NCBI GenBank assembly: GCA_046593925.1
Contig: JBKJQN010000051.1
Span: forward strand, 1 to 21,757
Source of the DNA: JAYVYM01 sp046593925
GTDB lineage: Bacteria; Actinomycetota; Actinomycetes; Mycobacteriales; SCTD01
Direction: 5' to 3'
Length of the DNA stretch: 21,757 nt
Below the pieces are notes generated by a model, which saw only the letters and a list, made by a program, of their open reading frames with translations, was not told the origin of the DNA and made no database searches. A program made the position numbers and the translations under genes. Of the stretch, positions 1-8,266 are shown piece after piece (position 1 is the stretch's first letter; each line of letters begins with the position of its first letter).

Positions 1-639
1 TTCTTCTCGCTGTGGCCGAACGGCGGCGGGTTCGACAGCTACCAGCAGGGCTTCGACGCTCTGCTGGAGCATCCTGCTGTGGCGGCCGAGCTGAGGGCGG
101 TGATCGGCCTCGGTGTAGCGAAGGCGAGCCATGTGCCGCTGCCGCTCGAGGCGGGGCTGCAGCAGGTGACTATGCAGACGCACGCGAGCTACAGCCGGGA
201 GGAAGTGCTCTCTGCACTGGACTGGGCGTCGCTGACCCGCAAGCCCTCCTCGTTCGTCGCCGGGGTCGTCTGGGCAGCAGCCGAGCGGACCGACGCCTTC
301 TTCGTGACCTTTCGCAAGACCGAGCAGGGCTTCTCCCCGACGACGATGTACCGCGACTACGCGCTGTCGCAGGACGTCTTCCACTGGGAATCGCAAAACG
401 CTACCTCGGTCAACTCGCCGGTCGGGCAGCGCTACCTGCAGCACAAGCACGTCGGTACGCACGTTGTCCTGCTGTCGCGGCCCACGAAGGTCAACGAATG
501 GGGCGGGCCGCAGGCGTTCACCTGCCTCGGGCCGGCGGAGTACGTGTCGCACGAGGGGGACAGGCCTATTGCCATCACCTGGATGCTGCGCCACCCGCTG
601 TCAGCAGATCTGTTCCGCAAAGCGTCACTGACCGCGTGA
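1..639 (+). CDS. DUF3427-domain helicase, C-terminal part only
   Basis: The reading frame is open from the first base and ends at TGA 637-639, so only the last 212 residues are inside the window. They match the DUF3427 domain found at the C-terminus of superfamily II DEAD/DEAH helicases. Signature stretches are the FFVTFRK strand, the SPTTMYRDYALS segment, FHWESQNATS and the SPVGQRYLQH motif. The helicase motor, and often a PLD-type nuclease, should lie upstream of base 1. Internal GTG or ATG codons are not believable starts because homology runs through them. The family is common in phage-defence and mobile regions, and a second helicase follows on the same strand. The family call is fairly sure; the role is inferred. 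Confidence 0.8.
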   Translation, partial: FFSLWPNGGGFDSYQQGFDALLEHPAVAAELRAVIGLGVAKASHVPLPLEAGLQQVTMQTHASYSREEVLSALDWASLTRKPSSFVAGVVWAAAERTDAFFVTFRKTEQGFSPTTMYRDYALSQDVFHWESQNATSVNSPVGQRYLQHKHVGTHVVLLSRPTKVNEWGGPQAFTCLGPAEYVSHEGDRPIAITWMLRHPLSADLFRKASLTA

Positions 640-723
640 CTTTGCTCCCCAATATCAGGCAGGGGGCCAGAGCCTGCTCGGTAGGCTGAACCATCAGTGC
701 TGACGCACTGCCCGGAGCAACCG

Positions 724-743
724 CCTGCGCTTTCGCAGGTTTT
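724..743 (+). terminator. Intrinsic terminator after the DUF3427 gene
   Basis: CCTGCG (724-729), a CTTT loop and CGCAGG (734-739) form a perfect 6-bp hairpin followed directly by TTTT (740-743). It lies 85 bases after the stop of the DUF3427 gene. It also argues that the next gene begins downstream of it, not at the in-frame GTG at 697. Confidence 0.65.
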
Positions 744-834
744 CGGCTTGCCGGTCATCCAGCCCTACGGCAAAGCTGCCGCGTCACTCAGATGCACTAT
801 TCAGAGGAACCGCTCCCCGACCGAGAACTCCTGG

Positions 835-2997
835 ATGACGATGCTGGCCGAGGATGCGGAACGCCAGCGCCGCCTGGCCGATGCCCACCTGAGCGCCGCC
901 CGGGAAGCTCGACAGCGCGGGCTCAACGACGAGCAGGGGGCGCGCGGCGAGCAGATCGTGCGCGACCTCCTCACCTGCCTCGAGCCGGATGGCTGGCGAA
1001 CTGTGCACGGCAGGCACTGGCCCGGCACCCGCCGCGCCGACCTCGACCACGTACTGGTCGGGCCGGGTGGGGTGGTGGTCCTCGACAGCAAGACCTGGCG
1101 CGGACAGGTCTCCGTCCGTGGCGGCCGGCTGTGGCAGGACCACGCGGACGTCAGCGAGGAGGTCGAGAAGCTGGTCGACCAGGTCGCGGCCGTCGAAGCA
1201 GTCGTGGCGGAGCATGGACTGGCACCAGCTGCGGTGACGGGTGGCCTGGTCTTCGTCGGGCAATCGCTCCACCTCGTCCAGCTCGGCCGCATTCAGCTCC
1301 TGAGCGATGCGGTTCTGCTCCGCTGGTTGCGAGCGCTCCCGCGTCGCCTGGATGCGGAGGCCGTGTCCCAGCTGGCCACACACCTCGACGGCGCGCTCGC
1401 GCAGCTTCCCGTCGTGAAGCCCGTTGCGGTCGTCCGACCGCGGCCTCGACCCCGAGGCGTAGGACTCGACCAGGCCGAGCTCTTCCCGACCGCCGAGCTC
1501 GACTTCGACGAGCTCGAGCGGGCCAGCCGGCTCCCGCTCGAGCAGTGGATGGTCTACCTGCACCCCAGCCAGCTGGGCTGCGTACGCCGGGAACACCGCG
1601 GTCCCTCTCGGGTGCGCGGTCCGGCCGGCTGTGGCAAGACCGTCGTCGCGCTGCACCGGGCGGCGTACCTGGCGCAGCGCGAACCCGGTGAGCTGCTCGT
1701 CCTGTCCTACGTCCGGACACTGCCGCAGGTGCTTGCCACGCTGTTCGCGCGACTCGCCCCCCACGCTGCGGATCGGGTCGCGTTCCGCAGCGTGCACAGC
1801 GCGGCGCTCGACGTGCTCGCGTCCGCCGGCGTACCTCCCCGGCTCGACGTGGAGCGGGCGGACACCCTGTTCAGCCGCGCCTGGGCGCGGGTGGGTCGGG
1901 CGCACCTGGACCGGGCGGAGCTCCCGGTCAGCTACTGGCGCGACGAGGTGCTCAGCGTGATCAAGGGGCGCGGGCTGGACGACTTCGAGTCGTACGCCTC
2001 GCTCGCCAGGACTGGCCGACCTACACCGCTCAGCGCCGACCAACGCCGGCACGTCTGGGACCTGTTCATGGAGTACGAGGCGCTGCTCGCCGAGAAGCGG
2101 GTGCGCGACCTGCCGGACGTGGTGGCGCTCGCGCTGGAGGCCGTCCGGGCTGGGTCAGCGAAGACGTACCGCTTCGTCTTGGTCGACGAGGCGCAGGACC
2201 TCGACGTGCAGTCGGTTCGCCTGGCTGCGGCGCTCGCGCCGGAACAGCGCGACGGGCTCACTCTCGTCGGTGACGGCCAGCAGTCGCTGTACGCCGGCGG
2301 CTACACGCTCAAGGAGGCCGGCATCTCCGTCGTCGGCCGCAGCACCGTCCTGGACGTGAACTACCGGAACACCCGGCAGATCCTGGCGGCGGCCGCCGAG
2401 CTGGTGCGGGGGGACGACTTCGACGACCTGGAGGACCTGGCCGAGTCGGGCAGCCGGCAGATGACGGCGTTGCGGGACGGCGGCAAGGTCCTCGAGGTCA
2501 CGGCCGTCGATCCCGCCTCGGCCATGGTGGCCCTCGTCTCCCGGCTCCAGCACGACGTGTCTCTGGGGCTCGACCCCGCAGACGCGGCGGTGCTCTGCCG
2601 GACCCGTGGCGAGGCTTCCACCGCCCGCCGCGCACTGGTCGAGGCTGGACTCGACGCGCTGGCCCTCGAGGACTACGACGGCAGGCCGGTCGCGGCCGTC
2701 AAGGTTGGCACGGTCAAGCGCGCGAAGGGCCTCGAGTTCGGGCGCGTGTATCTGCCGCGCGTGGACAGCTACCGGCTCGAGGAGGGCTCGGCCGAGCGGG
2801 AGCTGGCTATTCGGGAGCGGCGGGAGCTGTTCGTTGGCATGACCCGCGCTCGCGACGGGCTGTGGATGTGCCGGGTCCGGCCGACATCGGCGCCTGACCC
2901 GGCGTGCAGCGAACTCGACTCGCACGACCGTGGCCGGCTGGGCCTCGCAGTCGAACTGCGTGACGGGCCTGTGGGTACTTCAGCGGGGTTGGCTTGA
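835..2997 (+). CDS. NERD-domain UvrD/Rep-family helicase
   Basis: About 720 residues. The N-terminus (about 34-150) is a NERD nuclease-related domain: the DLDHVLVG strand at 69-76 and VVLDSKTW at 81-88 carry the conserved Asp and Asp-x-Lys. The helicase follows: Walker A GPAGCGKT (262-269), Walker B VLVDEAQD (448-455), a GDGQQSLY motif, NYRNTRQI, then VGTVKRAKGLEF and FVGMTRARDGLW near the end, all typical of superfamily I UvrD-like enzymes. The start was set at ATG 835 (ATG 841 is also possible) because an intrinsic terminator lies between 724 and 743, inside any longer version. No strong ribosome binding site is visible. Likely role: ATP-driven DNA unwinding coupled to a nuclease-like domain, possibly in defence or repair. 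It ends 50 bases from a convergent glycosidase gene. Confidence 0.85.
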   Translation: MTMLAEDAERQRRLADAHLSAAREARQRGLNDEQGARGEQIVRDLLTCLEPDGWRTVHGRHWPGTRRADLDHVLVGPGGVVVLDSKTWRGQVSVRGGRLWQDHADVSEEVEKLVDQVAAVEAVVAEHGLAPAAVTGGLVFVGQSLHLVQLGRIQLLSDAVLLRWLRALPRRLDAEAVSQLATHLDGALAQLPVVKPVAVVRPRPRPRGVGLDQAELFPTAELDFDELERASRLPLEQWMVYLHPSQLGCVRREHRGPSRVRGPAGCGKTVVALHRAAYLAQREPGELLVLSYVRTLPQVLATLFARLAPHAADRVAFRSVHSAALDVLASAGVPPRLDVERADTLFSRAWARVGRAHLDRAELPVSYWRDEVLSVIKGRGLDDFESYASLARTGRPTPLSADQRRHVWDLFMEYEALLAEKRVRDLPDVVALALEAVRAGSAKTYRFVLVDEAQDLDVQSVRLAAALAPEQRDGLTLVGDGQQSLYAGGYTLKEAGISVVGRSTVLDVNYRNTRQILAAAAELVRGDDFDDLEDLAESGSRQMTALRDGGKVLEVTAVDPASAMVALVSRLQHDVSLGLDPADAAVLCRTRGEASTARRALVEAGLDALALEDYDGRPVAAVKVGTVKRAKGLEFGRVYLPRVDSYRLEEGSAERELAIRERRELFVGMTRARDGLWMCRVRPTSAPDPACSELDSHDRGRLGLAVELRDGPVGTSAGLA

Positions 2998-3047
2998 ACC
3001 GCGGATGAGGACGCGGCCCGGGAGTCGGCTCCTGGCCGAGCACGAGC

Positions 3048-3922
3048 TCACCTTCCGGGAGCGCTTGGCTGGAGCAGTCTGGGCTCGGCGTAGGTGAGGT
3101 CGAGCCGGTCGACGTTGAGCGCCCGTACCCCTCCGGCGGCGTAGCCGGCCCGGCCGTCGAGCCAGGCGTGGTAGGCCATGTGCAGCTGCCCGTCGTTGCC
3201 CCGGGCGACGCTCTGCCCGCCCGGGCCGCCCGGGCCGTGCAGCCACGGACCGTCCTGGGAGCTGGCGGTGAACGGCCCGGTCGGTCGGGCACCGGTCGCG
3301 TGCCCGACGCCGTACCCGCTCGACTCCCACCGGCCGGCGCTGTAGAGCAGGTGGTAGGTCCCGTCGTGCTGGACCATCGACGGCGCTTCCACGAGGGGCC
3401 GCTGCCACGCCAGCTCCCGACGCAGGACCTTGACGGGACGCCCGTCGAAGGCCAGGCCGTCGGGTCTCAGCTGTCGCACCCATAGCACGGTCCGCCCGCC
3501 GAGCGCGTTGTCGTCGCTCTTCCACAGCAGGTACGCGGTGCCGTCAGCGTCGACGAACGGGTCCGGGTCGATCGAGCCGCCCCGGCTGCGCTGGTAGAGC
3601 AACGGCCCGTCAGAGGCGTCGACGTAGGGCCCCTCCGGCCGGTCCGCGACCGCCACCGACAGGGCCTGGCGGCCGGCGGCGCGCAGCCTCGTTGCGTAGT
3701 AGAGGACGTAGCCGTCCGGGCGGGCCAGCACCGCCGGTGACCAGGTGTGGCCCGGCGCGGCCCACTTGGGCAGCCCGGCCAGGGCGTTGCCCAGGTGCGT
3801 AGGTCCGGCGACGTCATCACCTGCACGTCCAGGTCGCGGGTCTGCGTCGCGTACGCGAACCAGCGGCCCTGCGCGCGGAGCAGGAACGGGTCCGGGAAGT
3901 CGCCGTGCCAGACGACCGTCAC
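3048..3922 (-). pseudogene. Family-43 glycosidase, frameshifted
   Basis: Two overlapping minus-strand frames together encode one glycoside hydrolase family 43 protein (arabinanase/xylosidase-like five-bladed propeller) of about 290 residues. The first frame holds the N-terminus with the GDFPDPF motif (catalytic base Asp) and ends its homology at SPDLRTW. The second resumes with GNALAGLPKWA, then SIDPDPF (second conserved Asp) and VEAPSM (general acid Glu). The switch falls at the CCC run 3790-3792; one extra C there would restore a single frame. It is therefore a single-base deletion, either a real mutation or a sequencing error. Start is uncertain: GTG at 3922 fits the family, and no ribosome binding site is clear. 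No signal peptide is seen. All three catalytic acids survive. Confidence 0.7.
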
Positions 3923-4155
3923 CGCCGGACCGTAGCGCCCGGTGATGACGCTGGCGTGACGTCGCTTGTCGGCGATCTGTGACTCGTGATGGCATGCGCG
4001 CTCTTGGCGGCGGTGTGGCCATGGCCCCGTGAGCACCATGCACCTCCACGTGAAGCAAGGGTGCCGGTTATGGTCTCCTCCTCGCGGTATCGACGGGCTT
4101 CTGAACGTGGACATGCCCCCACCGCACGAGTGCCTTCGTGCTGCCTGGGGTTCAT

Positions 4156-6084
4156 GTGCCACTGCTTCGTACGTCCGTCGCCGGCTTGGGCGGGCTTGCG
4201 CTCGAGGGCATGCTCGGATTTCGCCTTGCGGAGCAGATGAGCTTCCAGACCGGTCACCGGGCGGGCAGCTCGGAGATCAGGAGCTGGGAGCGCAGCCTGC
4301 CCGTGCTGGCACAGGACCTCCTCGAGGCGGGCCTGGACGACGTCGAAGTCATCCTCGAACACGCACTGCCCTTGAGCAGCAAACGCCTGGATGTCCTGCT
4401 TGCTGGTCAGCACCCCAGCACGAAGCAGGCGTCGTACGTCGTCGTGGAGCTCAAGCAGTGGAGCTCCGCGACGTCATGGGAGCATGATCCGCAGCTCGTG
4501 CTCGTCGAGGGCTACGGCCACCACCCGCAGGTGCACCCGGTCGCCCAAGTCCGCGGTTACTGCCAGTACCTGACGGACTTCACGTGGTCGTTGCACGACC
4601 GGCCCGAGAGCGTCGTCGGCGCGGCGTACCTGCACAACGCCGTGTCTGAGCTGTCGGTCACCGACCTGTTGGACTACCCGCAGGACAGGCAGGGTCGGCT
4701 GTTCACCGGGGCCAGACGGGGAGATTGGCTGGCCTTCCTCCTCGCGCACCTCGCCCCCGGCGTGCAGGGGGCGCCCTATGCGGACCAGCTGCTCAGTTCC
4801 GCCGTCGCTCCCAGCAAGCAGCTGCTCGCCGTCGCGGCGGAGGAGGTGCAACGCCGGCAGCAGTTCGTCCTGCTCGACCAGCAGCGACTCGCGTACGAAC
4901 TGGTCCTGCACGAGGTCGAGAAGGCACGCTCAAGCGACACCAAGAGCGTCGTCCTCATCACCGGAGGCCCGGGCAGCGGCAAGAGCGTGATCGCCCTCTC
5001 GCTCATGGGGAAGCTGGCCAGACGTGGTCGGACCGTCGTGCACGCCACCGGGTCGCGATCGTTCACCCAGACGCTGCGCAAGGTCGCCGGCGCCCGCTCG
5101 CCCAGCACCAAGAGCCTGTTCAAGTACTTCAACGACTTCATGGCAGCAGAGCGCAACGGGCTCGACGTCCTCGTCCGCGACGAGGCGCACCGGATCAGGG
5201 AGACCTCCGTCAGCCGGTGGACGCGTAAGGAGCTGCGCGCCTCGGGCCGTCGGCAGGTGGACGAGCTGATGGCGGCGGCCCGAGTCCCGGTGTTCCTGCT
5301 CGACGAGCACCAGGTCGTGCGTCCCGGTGAGCTCGGGACGGCCCAGGACATCGAGGAACATGCCCAGACGCTGGGCTTGCCCGTGCACCGGGTCGACCTC
5401 GATGCCCAGTTCCGGTGTGGAGGGAGCGCGCTCTACGTGCAGTGGGTCCTGCGGCTGCTCGGCCTCGCGCCAGGCGGTCCTGTGCTGTGGACCGGGGACG
5501 ACCACTTCGAGGTCGTCACGGCAGCTGGCCCCCGTGAGGTAGAGCACCTGCTCGAGGTGAAGCGGGAAGACGGCTACGGCGCGCGGATGACGGCGGGCTA
5601 CTGCTGGCCTTGGAGCGACCCCACGAAGGACGGCCGGCTCATCGAGGACGTTCGGGTCGGAGACTGGACGCGGCCGTGGAACCTCAAGGGCGAACGTGCC
5701 GTCGGAGGCGCTCCACCGGCGTCCCTCTGGGCGACCGACCCGGGCGGCTTCGGTCAGGTCGGCTGCGTCAACACCGCACAGGGCTTCGAGTACGACTGGA
5801 ACGGGGTCCTGTTCGGACCGGACCTGGTGTGGCGGAGCGGCCGCTGGGTCACCCGGCGCGAGTTCAACAAGGACCCGGACTTCCGCAACCGCAGCCGGGT
5901 CGACGATACGGAGTTCGACCGGCTCGTACGCAACGTCTACAAGGTGCTGCTCACCCGCGGCATGGTCGGGACCGTGCTGGCAAGCGTGGACGCTGAGACG
6001 CAGCAGATGCTGACCGAGCTCGTGGCGGTACGCGCTTCCACCACCGCATCGACCCGATTGGGAGCAGCAGTCTTGCCGGCATGA
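4156..6084 (+). CDS. DUF2075 helicase with PD-(D/E)xK-like N-terminus
   Basis: About 642 residues. The C-terminal two thirds match DUF2075, a Schlafen-like superfamily I DNA/RNA helicase: Walker A GGPGSGKS (270-277), Walker B VRDEAH (340-345), LLDEHQVVRPGE, DAQFRCGGS, and a late NTAQGFEYDW motif followed by VYKVLLTRGM. The N-terminal part carries SKRLDVLL (Asp79) and VVVELKQW (Glu98-x-Lys100), a spacing consistent with a PD-(D/E)xK nuclease core, so this may be a nuclease-helicase fusion. GTG 4156 was preferred because GGGG at 4147-4150 is well spaced and the N-terminal homology begins near there; GTG 4138 is an alternative. It is divergent from the glycosidase. The helicase call is sure; the nuclease part is inferred. 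Confidence 0.83.
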   Translation: MPLLRTSVAGLGGLALEGMLGFRLAEQMSFQTGHRAGSSEIRSWERSLPVLAQDLLEAGLDDVEVILEHALPLSSKRLDVLLAGQHPSTKQASYVVVELKQWSSATSWEHDPQLVLVEGYGHHPQVHPVAQVRGYCQYLTDFTWSLHDRPESVVGAAYLHNAVSELSVTDLLDYPQDRQGRLFTGARRGDWLAFLLAHLAPGVQGAPYADQLLSSAVAPSKQLLAVAAEEVQRRQQFVLLDQQRLAYELVLHEVEKARSSDTKSVVLITGGPGSGKSVIALSLMGKLARRGRTVVHATGSRSFTQTLRKVAGARSPSTKSLFKYFNDFMAAERNGLDVLVRDEAHRIRETSVSRWTRKELRASGRRQVDELMAAARVPVFLLDEHQVVRPGELGTAQDIEEHAQTLGLPVHRVDLDAQFRCGGSALYVQWVLRLLGLAPGGPVLWTGDDHFEVVTAAGPREVEHLLEVKREDGYGARMTAGYCWPWSDPTKDGRLIEDVRVGDWTRPWNLKGERAVGGAPPASLWATDPGGFGQVGCVNTAQGFEYDWNGVLFGPDLVWRSGRWVTRREFNKDPDFRNRSRVDDTEFDRLVRNVYKVLLTRGMVGTVLASVDAETQQMLTELVAVRASTTASTRLGAAVLPA

Positions 6085-6226
6085 CCCGCGGCCCCAAGCG
6101 GAGCAGCCCGACGCGGTGTCCAGGACCGACGTGGCATCGATCAACCGGCCTGTGGACCAGCTCCAGGATGACGCCGTCACGCCGTGCCCGCCGTCCAGGA
6201 CGACGTGTTCGGGTGTGGCAGCGGCG

Positions 6227-6242
6227 GTCACCTCTAGGTGAC
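6227..6242. terminator. Short hairpin between convergent genes
   Basis: GTCACCT (6227-6233) and AGGTGAC (6236-6242) are perfect inverted repeats separated by CT. It lies between the convergent DUF2075 and mazF genes, where a two-way terminator would be expected. There is no T-run, so the call is weak. Confidence 0.3.
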
Positions 6243-6296
6243 GCCCGGTGGTGGCCCGCGTTGTAGCGGCTCCGCCTGCTCACTGCCAGGGTCGGA

Positions 6297-6608
6297 TTAG
6301 AGCGCGAGCACCAGCCGGAGCGCCGCGTCGACCTGTCGCAGCTCGTCGTACGTCAGGTGTCCGGCTGCGGCTCCGAGCCGCTCGGGGTCCACCGCCGCGG
6401 TGTGCTCGATCAGCACCCGGGTGAACGCGCCCAGCACCTCGACCTCGGGACGGAAGCTCGCCGGCCGGGCTGAGGTCGAGGTCGGCGCCACCAGCCAGGT
6501 CGACAGCGGCAGCAGGTCCGACTGCACCACGACGCCATAGCGGACGCCGGACTGTTCGTGGCCGCGGCTTTCGCGCGGGGCCTTAAGCCGGAAGACCTCA
6601 CCACGCAC
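6297..6608 (-). CDS. mazF: MazF/PemK-family toxin
   Basis: 103 residues, the usual MazF size. The sequence shows the family order: RGEVFRL at the start, the HEQSGVRYGVVVQSD strand-turn-strand, the APTSTSARPASFRPEV segment carrying the conserved catalytic Thr-Ser region, and TRVLIEHTAAVDPERLG, ending with a LVLAL helix. Members of this family are sequence-specific endoribonucleases blocked by a small antitoxin. It starts at GTG 6608, inside the end of the antitoxin gene (11-base overlap), so the two are translationally coupled. Downstream it converges on the DUF2075 helicase. All expected regions are present, so it is probably active. Confidence 0.88.
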   Translation of the reverse strand: MRGEVFRLKAPRESRGHEQSGVRYGVVVQSDLLPLSTWLVAPTSTSARPASFRPEVEVLGAFTRVLIEHTAAVDPERLGAAAGHLTYDELRQVDAALRLVLAL

Positions 6609-6831
6609 GCAAGGTCTCCATGTCCTTGAGCACTTGCGCCGATTCGGCCCGATCGGCAGGGTCGGCGGCGAGCGTCGCCGCTTCCGCGCGCAGGAGCTGC
6701 TGCGCGCGTGCCCCAGCCGCCTCGATCAGAGCCGCCCGAACGGCTGTCGACACCGGCGTCCCATCCTTGGTCAAGACCGAAAGCGCCCGCAACGCGTCCT
6801 CGTCGGGTCGGAAGGTGATCGTGTCAGCCAT
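6598..6831 (-). CDS. MazE-like ribbon-helix-helix antitoxin
   Basis: 77 residues. The N-terminus (TITFRPDEDALRALSVL followed by a TPVSTAVRAALIEAA helix) fits a ribbon-helix-helix DNA-binding dimer. The C-terminus is an acidic, alanine-rich tail ending DMETLRAW, a typical toxin-binding tail in actinobacterial antitoxins. It begins at ATG 6831 and overlaps the toxin by 11 bases. Such antitoxins neutralise the toxin and repress their own operon. No clear operator palindrome was seen upstream. An integrase scrap begins about 125 bases upstream, so the pair may have come in with a mobile element. Confidence 0.82.
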   Translation of the reverse strand: MADTITFRPDEDALRALSVLTKDGTPVSTAVRAALIEAAGARAQQLLRAEAATLAADPADRAESAQVLKDMETLRAW

Positions 6832-6954
6832 GACTCAAGTGTCGCACGAAGCGTAAGACAATGCACGGGTAGTACGGACGCAGGGCGGCTGGAACCCAGC
6901 CGCCCTGCCGCTCGAGCAGTGTGCCGTTCCGGCAAAGCGAGCCGGGACGTACGC

Positions 6955-7160
6955 CAGGGGACCGCCTACGGCGACTCCGCGGTCCGCGTGGCGCTGGTGG
7001 TCGGATGGACCTGCGGGTGGCGAACCAGCGCCTGGCCCGGTCCCGAAATGCCAGCGCCCTGCCGCGCGGGTCGACCCAGAGGCCGCGGGCCCGGTCATTG
7101 CCGGACGCCGCCAGCGACACCCTGGCGTCGGCCTTCCTGGCGAGCACGTTGGAGTCCTGG
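6955..7160 (-). pseudogene. Tyrosine integrase N-terminal remnant (copy 1)
   Basis: On the minus strand one frame reads RKADARVSLAA, then ARGLWVDPRGRALAFRDRA and RWFATR. This matches the start of the integrase at 20095-21155 (RKAEAKVWLAA, TRGLWVDPRGEALLFRDWA, TWFATR). Nucleotide identity with that gene is also plain on the plus strand, for example GCGCTGGTGGTCGG. Homology covers roughly the arm-binding/early core-binding region; the catalytic domain is missing. It is a fragment with no function of its own. Edges are approximate. Confidence 0.7.
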
Positions 7161-7514
7161 CCGGTCCTGGCATGTCGACCGTGCCGAGCGCGGTCGAGCC
7201 TTCCCCCATATCTGCCCATGATGATCGCAGGTACTCGACGACGCGTTCGGAGCGGACTGCCCTTCACATTGCCGACGAACCCGACTTGCCATATGGGAGC
7301 GGAGGGGCGGTTGCCCGCTTCCGTCGGCGCGTCCATTGCCCTGCCGAGGTGCAGCCGGCGGCCGGGGAGCGCGCCGTTCCGATGTACGGTCTGCAGCCAG
7401 CTCCACGGCATCGTCCAGGACAGTGGTCCAGCTGTCGTCTGTGCTCGTCCGCGGACCTCATCTTCTGGAAGCATCCCCGGGGGAGTTGCGTGCGCGCCAA
7501 CAGCGGACGGCGGC
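7161..7514. other. Gap with no recognised gene
   Basis: No reading frame on either strand resembles a known family or carries a convincing start. Open frames on both strands are arginine/proline-rich translations of GC-rich DNA. It lies between the integrase scrap and the truncated pRiA4b-like gene and is probably decayed mobile DNA. Confidence 0.4.
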
Positions 7515-8266
7515 TCAGAACTGACGGACGTACCTGTCGAACACGTCGACGTCGAACCGCTCGGGGTCGAACTGCTCGTAGCCCTCGAACAGCTCCGGCG
7601 AATCGCTGTCACCGGCGAGCAGCTGTTCGTACCCGGGCCAGCCATCGATGTCCTCTGGCGGGCAGGCCCGGGCACCGGCCCCAAGGCGGGGCACCTGCCC
7701 GGCCTCGTCGGAAAGGACCTCGTCTACGACCACCTCGTGCCGCCACGAGTCGCCCAGGTCGTAGAGGTAAGCCAGCCGGGCGGTGCCGGTCAGCACACCG
7801 GCCAGCCGCGCCGCGCGCTCGTCGAGCACGCCACGACGCGGTGCCCCGTACGTCATGCCGGCCGCGTACCACTCGTGCAGGTGCCCGCCGTCCCAGCCCA
7901 TCGCGGCCGGTACCAGGCGGGACAGCCGGTCCAGGGTCACGTCGGCCGGCACGACCAGGCGCCGCCAGATCGGCGGTGACACGTCCAGCAGGGTGACGGT
8001 GAGGCGTACCGCGAGACCGGCGGGCACGTCGTGGGTGAGCATGGCGGTCCGGGCGAGGCGGGTGGCGTTCCACTCGCGGATGACCGCCTGCACGGCCTCG
8101 TCGTCGTCATGGTCGACACCCGAGGCGCCCAGGGCCGCAGCCAGCTGACGCGCCGGCCCGGCACTGGTCTCGTCGTAGAGCCGGGCGAACGCCGCCGCGC
8201 CGCGGCGGACGGCCTCGACGACCGGCTCGTGCCAGCGGGTCTCGATGCCGGCCTGGGTGAGCGCTA
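7515..8266 (-). pseudogene. pRiA4b ORF-3-like protein, 5'-truncated
   Basis: About 250 residues of a minus-strand gene ending at 7515. The core matches the plasmid pRiA4b ORF-3 family (a domain first noted on plasmids and near IS1096-type elements): LLDVSPPIWRRLVVPADVTLDRL, AAMGWDGGHLHEW, LAYLYDLGDSWRHEV and ARACPPEDIDGWPGYE. The 5' end coincides exactly with the left edge of the IS630-type element at 8267. Across the insertion, host sequence reads into a TGA within a few codons (TGA about 20 bases beyond the right edge), and no ATG or GTG was found, so the gene was probably already damaged or lost more than the insertion explains. The molecular function of this domain is unknown. Confidence 0.72.

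Noticed and set aside
697..834. N-terminal extension of the NERD helicase from GTG 697
   Set aside because: It would contain an intrinsic terminator hairpin at 724-743, and the added residues have no resemblance to the family.
4930..6231. 433-codon minus-strand frame opposite the DUF2075 helicase
   Set aside because: Antisense to a protein with full helicase motifs; no family match.
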